Source: Chryseobacterium sp. (lineage in GTDB: Bacteria; Bacteroidota; Bacteroidia; Flavobacteriales; Weeksellaceae). Taken from it: a DNA stretch of 10,325 nucleotides. Positions 4,174-10,325 of this stretch are shown one piece after another. Under the pieces are notes generated by a model that had not been told where the DNA came from, did not search any database, and worked only from the letters and a program-made list of their open reading frames with translations. The stretch lies in the NCBI GenBank assembly GCA_003852805.1, contig RDDY01000272.1:1-10325 (forward strand). Reading direction: 5' to 3'. Numbering within the stretch: position 1 is the stretch's first letter; each line of letters starts with the position of its first letter. The translations under genes and the position numbers were made by a program.

Positions 4174-6852
4174 TTACTGATTGTTGTTTGAGTTGTCCGT
4201 AGTTCCCGCATCGTTGTCCGCGCTCTTGGGTCGCTCGTCTACAATGAGTTGATGCAGTTCTGCTTTTGACTGCTCCAACTTTTCTCTGCGGTCGTCTATC
4301 AGTCGGTAGGTGTCGGCCAATAGCGGATTTTCACGCGACGGATTGGAGAAGAACGACAGGTTGTTTTCAAGCTTAGCGATCGCAGCTTCCAGATCTGCAA
4401 CCTGAGTGCGGAGCTTGCGCGCACGATCGGGAATACGGTTTTCGCCCTGTCGATTGTCGCGCGTTGCAAAATCGCCGCCGTGCTGTTTGGTTTTGGATCG
4501 CAACAAACGGTTGAACTCTGAATTGATGTTCATCTTGTCACGCGGTACTTTTCCGGTAGCATTCCACTCGTTGCGGATGCGCATCAGATTATCGGCATCG
4601 GTATCTGCGGTCTGTTTCAATTCTTCCAGCAATGCACTCTTCTTCTTGAAGTTCATTGCCCAGTCATCATTGCCCGTAGCATTTTTTTTCCGATAGTTTT
4701 CAAAGAAATGGTTGCAAGCGCCGCGGAACTCGTCCCACACGCGGTCGGCTTGCGCACGCGGCACGTGGCCTATTTTCTTCCATTCTTCCTGAAGATTCTT
4801 GAAAAGGGAAACGGCTGTGGTCCAATCCTCTGAATCTTGATTGTACTTGGCCGTTTGGATAAGCGCAAGTTTCCGATCCAGATTTTGTTGCTGATCGTTC
4901 TTCAGGTCTTTGTAATAATTGTTCTTGGCCGTGTTGAAATTGCGCAAAGCTTCCTTGAACTCTGTCCAATTTTGATTGGACAATTTACGTGGAACGCTGC
5001 CCAGATTGATGAATTCTTGCCTCAGCGCATCTGCCTTTTTGATGGACGATTGCCAATAGTTGTGGTTCTGCTTGTCGCCGGCGGTGGCCATCTGTTGCAA
5101 CTCAGCGATGATTTCATTTTTACGCGTCAGATTTTCCAGCTGCTCTTTTTCCTGCTGCTCCATCAACTCGCCTTTGCGTGCGTGGATCTGTCCCGAGATC
5201 TCGCGGAACTCTTCCCAGGTGGATTCTCGTACATCTTCTGCCACAGGTTCGGCCTCCTCTTTCCACAGTTTGTGCAGGTACTGCAGTTCGTTCAGCGCTT
5301 TCTGCACGTTGGGCTCGGCTACCAATTCTTGCGCGCGGGCAATGATATGTCGGCGCTTCTCCAGATTGTGGGCATATTCTTGTTCGCGGTACTCCTTGTT
5401 CAGATCCAACATCTGGTAGAAGCCCGTCAGGTGGTGGAAGTAGTCGTTGTTCAGATTTTTGAATTCGGCTTTTGAAACTTGGCCGGCTTTTGACCACTGC
5501 TCTTTGATCTCTCGGATCTCACGGAAGAGGTTGGTGCCGGGTTCTGTATTGGTGTACAGGTTCTTCAGGCGATCTATGATTTCTTGGCGCTGTTGCTTGT
5601 TCACGGCTTGCTGTTGCTCCAGATCGCGGTGGTAGGCCGTCTGCTTTTCTTTGAACAACATATTGACCTCGTTGAAGCGTTCCGCAAAAGGGTTAATGTA
5701 GATAAACTCGCCGTCGGTAGTGCCCTGTGCCTCGTGCGCTTCCTGTCGGGCCTTTTGATCTTCGGCCACGAGACGATTGAACGCATCCCGAATCTCTCCG
5801 AACTTTTTCTGCTGGCCCGCAATGTCGTCATTGCTGATGGTGTTCTCGCCCTCGCGCACCAGCTCTTCCAGACTCATGGTCAGGTATTGGTTGGTCTCCA
5901 TTTCGCTCTCTGCTGCTTCAGAGGGACCTGCCGTATTTTCGGCGGTTTGCTCTTCGGTCGGGTCTACGGTTGCGGGTATCCTGTTTTCTTCAGGCTGCTG
6001 CGGTGCAGCGTTCATTTCGGGGTTGTCCATTTCGGGTGTCATAGCCGTTGTGTTTAATGCCTCGGGCCCACTTGTTTGCAAGCGCGCTTTTTGTTCTGCG
6101 TTAAAATTATTGTTTTTTTCGCCTAATGTCCAAATTTCCCAAGCTTTTTCCGCCTGCTGCTCAAGCATATAATAGCCGTTGACCGTTTTTGCGCCCTTTG
6201 CGGCAGCGTTTTTCAGGAAGCTTGTGTATTCGGGATTGTAGATCAGGTCGATGACCAAATGCTTCTCCGTCAATGCATCAAACGGAAACGGCAGGTATTC
6301 TTCCACCGACGGAAAGGTGCCCACCGGTGTGCACTGAACGATCAACAAATGTTCCGATGCAAGCTCGGGCGTCAGATTGTCGAAGTTGATATCGCTGCGT
6401 CGGCTTACGCTTTTGTGCGCGATCCCGCATTGATCCAGAACATACTTTACCGCCTTGGCCGCTCCGCCATCGCCTAAGATCAAAGCACTTTTGTGCCATG
6501 ATTTTCGGTGGATGTTCAAGGTTTTTTCAAAGCCGTAAGCATCGGTGTTGTATCCTGTGCGTTTGCCGTTGTCATGAATCAGGATGGTGTTCACCGCGCC
6601 GATGGCCCGCGCCTCTTCGCTCAAATTGTCCAAAAGAGGAATGATGGTTTCTTTGTACGGAATGGTCACGTTGACACCACGCAGATTCGGAATCTTCAGA
6701 ACTTCGGTCACGGTATCCGCATCGTCGCTGTCGAACAGTTCGTAAAAATGGTTTTCGAGTTTCAGGTTTCGGAACTTTTCCTCAAAATATTTCTTCGAGA
6801 AAGAGTAGGAGATGTTCCGGCCGATCAGACCGAATAGTCGGGCGTGCTGCAT
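4174..6852 (-). CDS. aroE: Shikimate dehydrogenase AroE fused to a DUF349 repeat protein (892 aa; possible frameshift site at junction)
   Basis: Residues 1-245 are a complete shikimate dehydrogenase, which reduces 3-dehydroshikimate with NADPH in the chorismate pathway. Visible are shikimate-binding S17 and S19, NVTIPYK with catalytic K67, N88, D104 in NTDAYGF, the glycine-rich loop GDGGAAKAV (127-135) with SRR (150-152), and a QQAEKAWEIW end (232-241). Residues 246-330 are a polar, acidic linker. Five DUF349-type repeats follow, with cores at 451-460, 528-537, 612-621, 689-698 (EEWKKIGHVP) and 761-770, then a coiled coil (about 812-872) and an Asn-rich tail. DUF349 has no established biochemical activity. 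AroE is usually about 245-250 aa and the part from M271 (ATG at 6042) is 622 aa, so two full proteins share one frame. They meet at an A7 run (see 6107-6120). ribD follows. Domains are certain; a natural single fusion product is uncertain. Confidence 0.85.
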   Translation of the reverse strand: MQHARLFGLIGRNISYSFSKKYFEEKFRNLKLENHFYELFDSDDADTVTEVLKIPNLRGVNVTIPYKETIIPLLDNLSEEARAIGAVNTILIHDNGKRTGYNTDAYGFEKTLNIHRKSWHKSALILGDGGAAKAVKYVLDQCGIAHKSVSRRSDINFDNLTPELASEHLLIVQCTPVGTFPSVEEYLPFPFDALTEKHLVIDLIYNPEYTSFLKNAAAKGAKTVNGYYMLEQQAEKAWEIWTLGEKNNNFNAEQKARLQTSGPEALNTTAMTPEMDNPEMNAAPQQPEENRIPATVDPTEEQTAENTAGPSEAAESEMETNQYLTMSLEELVREGENTISNDDIAGQQKKFGEIRDAFNRLVAEDQKARQEAHEAQGTTDGEFIYINPFAERFNEVNMLFKEKQTAYHRDLEQQQAVNKQQRQEIIDRLKNLYTNTEPGTNLFREIREIKEQWSKAGQVSKAEFKNLNNDYFHHLTGFYQMLDLNKEYREQEYAHNLEKRRHIIARAQELVAEPNVQKALNELQYLHKLWKEEAEPVAEDVRESTWEEFREISGQIHARKGELMEQQEKEQLENLTRKNEIIAELQQMATAGDKQNHNYWQSSIKKADALRQEFINLGSVPRKLSNQNWTEFKEALRNFNTAKNNYYKDLKNDQQQNLDRKLALIQTAKYNQDSEDWTTAVSLFKNLQEEWKKIGHVPRAQADRVWDEFRGACNHFFENYRKKNATGNDDWAMNFKKKSALLEELKQTADTDADNLMRIRNEWNATGKVPRDKMNINSEFNRLLRSKTKQHGGDFATRDNRQGENRIPDRARKLRTQVADLEAAIAKLENNLSFFSNPSRENPLLADTYRLIDDRREKLEQSKAELHQLIVDERPKSADNDAGTTDNSNNNQ
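6107..6120 (-). other. A7 slippery heptamer with adjacent -1 frame TAA at the aroE/DUF349 junction
   Basis: The minus strand reads GAA AAA AAC AAT AAT TTT AAC in the long frame. A AAA AAC is correctly phased for tandem -1 slippage. After a slip the next codons are CAA TAA TTT TAA, so translation would stop after one extra residue, with a second stop two codons later. The product would be an AroE of about 248 aa. Transcript slippage adding one A gives nearly the same end (K, K, Q, stop). No well-placed Shine-Dalgarno stimulator is obvious. The nearest hairpin (CGCTTG / CAAGTG, one G-T pair, CAAA loop) is some 25-30 nt downstream, further than usual. The geometry is directly visible; slippage in the cell is not shown. 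Confidence 0.5.
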
Positions 6853-6856
6853 AAAC

Positions 6857-6864
6857 CAAAGTTA
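6857..6864 (-). promoter_or_regulatory. Putative -7 promoter box (TAACTTTG) of aroE/DUF349
   Basis: Minus-strand TAACTTTG matches TAnnTTTG and ends only 4 nt before the aroE ATG. If used, transcription would begin at or next to the start codon, giving a leaderless or nearly leaderless mRNA. No spaced -33 TTTG is present; the expected region is occupied by the terminator stem of the upstream gene. Confidence 0.4.
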
Positions 6865-6866
6865 AC

Positions 6867-6891
6867 AAAAAAGACCGGCACTGCCGGTCTT
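6867..6891 (-). terminator. Rho-independent terminator of the endonuclease gene
   Basis: On the minus strand the 8-bp GC-rich stem AAGACCGG / CCGGTCTT (6884-6891 with 6871-6878, 5-nt loop CAGTG) is followed directly by a run of T's (6867-6872). It starts 21 nt after the endonuclease TAA. Orientation is clear because the T-tract lies only on this side. It separates the endonuclease unit from aroE, whose ATG is 14 nt beyond the T-tract. Confidence 0.88.
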
Positions 6892-6912
6892 GTTATTCAG
6901 AATCATCGGTTG

Positions 6913-8694
6913 TTAATCAACGATGAATTTTGCGGTATGGCTGCCCGCTTTCAAAACATAAGTTCCCCTTTTCAAAAAGCTAACGGAGATTGCATTGCCC
7001 GCAGCGAACGGACGGTTGATGCTGCGCAGCAAACGGCCGTCAAGGCTGTAAATGGAAGCGCTTTTGATCTCAGAAAGAGCTTTGCCTTGCACACGGATCT
7101 CACCGTTTTTTACCGGATTGGGCGTAATGTGAAACGCGCCGGGATTGTTCAGGTCTACCGTAGACAGGTTGTTGCAAGTCCAGGTTAGATCATCCATCGC
7201 CACACGATTGCCGTTGTTGCCGGCATCGATGCGCAGCGTGAAGTCTCCCTGCACATCTATATTACTCAGCGTGGTAGTGGTTACCGCCTCGCTATAAGGA
7301 ATAGTGCCTACCTTGTTGTTGTTCACATACACATCCAAAGTTCCTGCACTGCCCGAGAATTTCAGTTGCGTGGTAAGTGTCAGGTTGCCGATGCCGCCGG
7401 TGATGGTGCTTGAGCTAAGGTTGCCGTTGCGCACCGTTATCGCTTTGCCGTTGATCGTTTGGTCCGGGCGTGCATCGGTGGCGGTCCAAGTAATACCGTT
7501 GGATGTCCAGGTTCTGGTGCTGTAAGAACTCGGTTGATCGGTCGGGATGTTATCGAAGGTTTCCGTTCCGCATTGCCCCACCGGCGGTTGCTGGCCCTGC
7601 AATGTTGTGGCAGAAACGGTGTTGCTGGGTGCAGAACTGTTGCCCGCAGCGTCTTTGGCTTTCACGAAGAAAGTATAAGTTGTCTCCGGCATCAAATCGG
7701 TCACGGTGCCGGACAAGGTGCTTACAGTTTTGTTGACCGCTCCGTTTACATAAATGTCATAGCCTGTTACGCCCACATTGTCTGTGGAAGCCTGCCAGCT
7801 GAGTGCAACCGAGTTGGCGGTAACCGTTCCGACCGTCAGGCCCGACGGTGCGGTGGGCGCTTCCGTATCACCGTTGCTGCCGCCCCAGATGCTTTGCACC
7901 CACTGCGGATGGTCGATAAACGGATTTCGATTTCCTTGGTAATCGTAAGAAGCGTTGTTGCGCGCAATTTCCTCGGCAGATACCGGGTCTTGCAGGTGCC
8001 ATTGGATCAGCTGATTGAGTTCCCAATCCAAGAGTCCGGGGAAAGCTGTATTGCCAAGCATATCGCCGGAGTTGAAAGTAGACAGTTGACTTTCGTAACG
8101 GGTTACGAAGTATAGAATCATACGGGCCACATCGCCTTTGAAATTATCGATCGGCTCGAAAACGGTACCGTAATATCCGGGCGATGCGGAGCTGCCCACT
8201 TTGGATCCGTTCTTGGATGTCCACGATGTGGTCTTCACCTTGCCGAAAGGATAGTTGCTGCGCATGCCGTTTACCTTGCCGTCAGTAGCGCGGATGTGGT
8301 GTACGTCGCTGACCATAGGGGCTCTCTTACCAAAGAGACTTTGAGGGACTACATGCTCGCGGTTGTAGCAATCGCCCTCGCTGCCGTAGTTTCCGCACTG
8401 ATCGGTGCGGTAAGTGAAGTTGTACGGATCGGGGCCCGTCGGGTTCTCCGAATACATGTCCAGAATGGTTCCGTCGTTCTCGTAAAAATAGTCGCGGTCG
8501 GTCGTTTTGTAAGCCGTCCAAAGGCCGTCGTAACCATTATCTCGGTGGCCGCCGGTAATAATCTGGCTCAGCTTTGTTTTCAGTGCCGCACCGGTAAGAC
8601 CTTCGGTGCCGTTGTAATAATTGGCAGGTGCTTGCGCCCAAATGTTGAGGCCGACCAAGCTGAAAGCCAGTAGAAATAGAGATTTGATTTTCAT
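6913..8694 (-). CDS. Secreted endonuclease I with FN3 domain and T9SS sorting signal (593 aa)
   Basis: Extracellular or surface nuclease, probably non-specific towards DNA and/or RNA, likely used for nutrient scavenging or extracellular DNA breakdown. Residues 1-20 are a signal peptide (KIK, hydrophobic core, cleavage near NIWA/Q). Residues about 25-270 are an EndA/NucM-type endonuclease I domain. It carries NREHVVPQS (111-119; E113, H114) and DVHHIRATDGKVNGMRSNYPFG (130-151), the His-Asn metal-site region. An FN3 domain follows (about 278-364, TAPSGLTVG... to SNTVSATT). A beta-sandwich module is bounded by C375 and C507 (CGTETFDN to DDLTWTC). The type A T9SS signal is at about 518-593, with ITPNPVKNGEI and the closing GTYVLKAG. 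Length exceeds bare endonuclease I because of these additions. It has its own terminator and probable promoter. Nuclease and T9SS assignments are strong; substrate is inferred. Confidence 0.93.
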   Translation of the reverse strand: MKIKSLFLLAFSLVGLNIWAQAPANYYNGTEGLTGAALKTKLSQIITGGHRDNGYDGLWTAYKTTDRDYFYENDGTILDMYSENPTGPDPYNFTYRTDQCGNYGSEGDCYNREHVVPQSLFGKRAPMVSDVHHIRATDGKVNGMRSNYPFGKVKTTSWTSKNGSKVGSSASPGYYGTVFEPIDNFKGDVARMILYFVTRYESQLSTFNSGDMLGNTAFPGLLDWELNQLIQWHLQDPVSAEEIARNNASYDYQGNRNPFIDHPQWVQSIWGGSNGDTEAPTAPSGLTVGTVTANSVALSWQASTDNVGVTGYDIYVNGAVNKTVSTLSGTVTDLMPETTYTFFVKAKDAAGNSSAPSNTVSATTLQGQQPPVGQCGTETFDNIPTDQPSSYSTRTWTSNGITWTATDARPDQTINGKAITVRNGNLSSSTITGGIGNLTLTTQLKFSGSAGTLDVYVNNNKVGTIPYSEAVTTTTLSNIDVQGDFTLRIDAGNNGNRVAMDDLTWTCNNLSTVDLNNPGAFHITPNPVKNGEIRVQGKALSEIKSASIYSLDGRLLRSINRPFAAGNAISVSFLKRGTYVLKAGSHTAKFIVD

Positions 8695-8714
8695 TTATAA
8701 ATGAATTAAGTTGT

Positions 8715-8722
8715 CAAAATTA
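8715..8722 (-). promoter_or_regulatory. Putative -7 promoter box (TAATTTTG) of the endonuclease gene
   Basis: Minus-strand TAATTTTG matches TAnnTTTG, 20 nt before the endonuclease ATG, in the 47-bp A/T-rich gap after the permease gene. A near-match, TATCTTTC, lies at 8725-8732. No good -33 element is visible. No terminator separates it from the permease gene, so read-through could also contribute. Confidence 0.42.
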
Positions 8723-8741
8723 ATGAAAGATAGCGTAAACC

Positions 8742-9947
8742 TTAACGGAAATTGAATCTGAATTTGCGCGCCTTGCCCGAGAATATCCAAGACACGGCTG
8801 TACCGAAGAAAAGGGCCGTGGCTGCAACGATGTAATAATTCTCCGGCACGATACGCACGGGAAAGGGCAGAACCTCGGTGGCGCGGAACCACCCGAACTG
8901 CTGCTGCAATACGCCCACCACGCTGCCGATAATCAGTCCCGAAACAATGCCGAAAAGCGTAATCAGCATCCCGGTGTAGAAATAAATTTTTCGCAAATTG
9001 TCTTTGGTAAAGCCGATGGAGATCAATGAACGCGCCTGCTCTCTCTTGTCCAACTGAATGATGATGATGGCGCCTGCAAGGTTGAAGGTGGTAATGAAAA
9101 TCACGAGGGCGAAGATCAGATAGATCATCAGTTTCTCGGTGTGAATCATCTTCCAAAAGGCAGAGTTTTCTTCTTCCTTGGTCTTCACGGTGAAATCGCT
9201 GCCGAGTTTTTGAGCCAAATCTTTTCGGAACTGCGAGGCACGGCTTCCGTCTTTCAACTTGACCACCACCTGATAAGCGCTGCCGGCGGGCAAATCCAAC
9301 AACTGACGACCGAGCTCTATGGGTGCGATAATGTAATTGTTCAATTGGTCGTTCCCGGGGAACACGCCCGTTACGTAGATTTCTTTTTTGTTGAAGATGT
9401 CTTCCTCTCGGTTGATGATCCCGGTGCCGGGCCGGGGCATGATCAAAGTGGCAGGATCTTCATCGCCGATGGCAATGGAAAGACGGTTGTCCAGCTGGTT
9501 TTCCATCAACACCTCGTTGCTGAATTCAAAAGATGGATAGCTGCCGTAGAAGATGGTTTTGTCTATCGGGTTGACCTGTGTATATACGGAATCCACCGCA
9601 CGCAGGTAAGCGATGTCACCGTTGTTGCGGTGCTCTATATAAACCTTTTCCTCGATCAGTTTTGAGAAATGCGCCACGCGCTCGTCGGCAGAGAGGAGTG
9701 CGACAACCTTGTCGGGGTCGTTGAGGGGTTTCCCTCGGCTGCTGCTGACGGTTATGTCGGCATGAATATTTTCTATCAGATCGCGGTTCAGCTTTTCCAA
9801 GCCCGAGAAAACCGAAACGATGATGAACATGGATGCCACCGCCACCATCATGGCAAAAGCGGCAAGACCCGTAATAAAACTTACGGCCTGACTGCCTTTG
9901 CGCGCGCGCAGATAACGCCGCGCTATGTACAGCGGGACAGATTTCAT
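8742..9947 (-). CDS. LolC/LolE-type FtsX-family ABC transporter permease (401 aa)
   Basis: Inner-membrane permease of the family that extracts lipoproteins towards the outer membrane (LolCDE) or acts in related MacB/FtsX-type systems. The layout is the expected four-helix one. The first helix is at about 23-47 after the LolC-like start (PLYIARRYLRARKG, 5-18). A large periplasmic domain spans about 48-270. Three helices follow at about 272-298, 325-348 and 370-389. The stretch from EKLMIYLIFALVIF through FNLAG and DKREQARSLISIGF (271-313) is the FtsX core, contacting the ATPase from the cytoplasm. No ATPase gene is in the window. It starts 9 bp after the rbfA stop, so the two form a probable operon. 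Bacteroidota often annotate this gene as lolE, but C versus E cannot be told from one sequence. Confidence 0.9.
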   Translation of the reverse strand: MKSVPLYIARRYLRARKGSQAVSFITGLAAFAMMVAVASMFIIVSVFSGLEKLNRDLIENIHADITVSSSRGKPLNDPDKVVALLSADERVAHFSKLIEEKVYIEHRNNGDIAYLRAVDSVYTQVNPIDKTIFYGSYPSFEFSNEVLMENQLDNRLSIAIGDEDPATLIMPRPGTGIINREEDIFNKKEIYVTGVFPGNDQLNNYIIAPIELGRQLLDLPAGSAYQVVVKLKDGSRASQFRKDLAQKLGSDFTVKTKEEENSAFWKMIHTEKLMIYLIFALVIFITTFNLAGAIIIIQLDKREQARSLISIGFTKDNLRKIYFYTGMLITLFGIVSGLIIGSVVGVLQQQFGWFRATEVLPFPVRIVPENYYIVAATALFFGTAVSWIFSGKARKFRFNFR

Positions 9948-9956
9948 CGGCGGTTT

Positions 9957-10316
9957 TTACAGAATAGGGTTGTCGCCTTGGCCGCGCAGTTCGCGGTTTA
10001 TGCGTTCAACATCGTCCATGGAAGTGTCAAGATAGAATTGCAGTTCGGGTACCACGCGCACTTGCTTGCCCAGCTTTTGGCCTACGTAGTTGCGGTAAGA
10101 CGGCGTATTCTCTACAATTTCTTTCATCACTTTGTCGCGGTATTCGGTCGGGAAAATGCTCAAGTAGATTTTGGCTATCCCCAGATCGGCCGTTACGCGC
10201 ACGCCCGCCACGGTAATCAGCAGGTTGCGCCCGGCCTCGGCAGATTGTTTGCGGAACAATTCGGCCATATCTTCCTGCAATACCTGGGCTACTTTTTTCT
10301 GTCGGTTACTTTCCAT
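9957..10316 (-). CDS. rbfA: 30S ribosome-binding factor A (RbfA, 119 aa)
   Basis: Cytoplasmic single-domain KH-fold protein that binds the immature 30S subunit and helps 16S rRNA 5'-end maturation, notably in the cold. Family marks are the N-terminal helix NRQKKVAQVLQEDMAEL (4-20), the strand pair VRVTADLGIAKIYLSIFP (39-56), and LGKQVRVVPELQFYLDTSMDD (82-102), where R-x-x-P-x-L-x-F and the D-x-S turn are diagnostic. Length is normal and the gene is complete, with ATG read from 10316, nine bases from the edge. The permease gene follows after 9 bp. The promoter lies beyond the window or further upstream in an operon. Confidence 0.95.
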   Translation of the reverse strand: MESNRQKKVAQVLQEDMAELFRKQSAEAGRNLLITVAGVRVTADLGIAKIYLSIFPTEYRDKVMKEIVENTPSYRNYVGQKLGKQVRVVPELQFYLDTSMDDVERINRELRGQGDNPIL

Positions 10317-10325
10317 GGACGATGT

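Noticed and set aside
4837..5475. 212-codon plus-strand frame rich in Leu, Ile, Val and Phe, resembling a membrane protein
   Set aside because: It is antisense to the Gln/Glu/Lys-rich DUF349 coding region; the hydrophobic look is simply the complement of CAG, GAA and AAG codons.
1..10325. CRISPR arrays, tRNA or rRNA genes, insertion sequences, phage or toxin-antitoxin modules
   Set aside because: Read for on both strands; no spaced direct repeats, transposase motifs, terminal inverted repeats or RNA gene signatures were seen. The window appears to be a conserved housekeeping region.

Overview
The window looks like a Bacteroidota chromosome of intermediate GC (about half by eye). The evidence is a secreted endonuclease ending in a type A C-terminal signal for the type IX secretion system (T9SS), Bacteroidota-type versions of AroE, RibD, RbfA and a DUF349 protein, and near-absence of Shine-Dalgarno sites. 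A TAnnTTTG box, the Bacteroidota housekeeping -7 motif, also precedes every transcription-unit start contained in the window. The order within the phylum cannot be fixed from this sequence.

Layout, left to right. The 5' part of nuoA (respiratory complex I) runs off the left edge on the minus strand. After a 122-bp gap come a 58-aa two-helix membrane protein and a GNAT-type acetyltransferase, a minus-strand pair coupled by an ATGA overlap. A Zn-dependent membrane protease of the YugP type is the only plus-strand gene. It diverges from the acetyltransferase and converges, with a 3-bp gap, on a minus-strand cluster: an aroE/DUF349 composite gene, then ribD (riboflavin synthesis), then an IMPACT/YigZ-family gene. 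Next on the minus strand are a secreted endonuclease I with a clear intrinsic terminator, a LolC/LolE-type ABC permease, and rbfA (ribosome maturation), complete just inside the right edge.

Most of this is housekeeping. The notable locus is the 892-codon frame that joins a full-length shikimate dehydrogenase to a full-length five-repeat DUF349 protein. The join falls on an A7 run that forms a correctly phased A AAA AAC slippery heptamer. A -1 shift there reaches TAA after one codon, followed by a second TAA, and would release AroE at its usual length (about 248 aa). The DUF349 half also has its own plausible ATG 64 nt further on. This could be a programmed frameshift like that of dnaX, a recent single-base fusion of two adjacent genes, or a homopolymer sequencing error; the sequence alone cannot decide. 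Secondary points are a perfect 11-bp hairpin with a GAAA loop just before ribD, a possibly leaderless aroE start behind the endonuclease terminator, and two back-to-back TATCTTTG boxes in the divergent acetyltransferase/protease promoter region.
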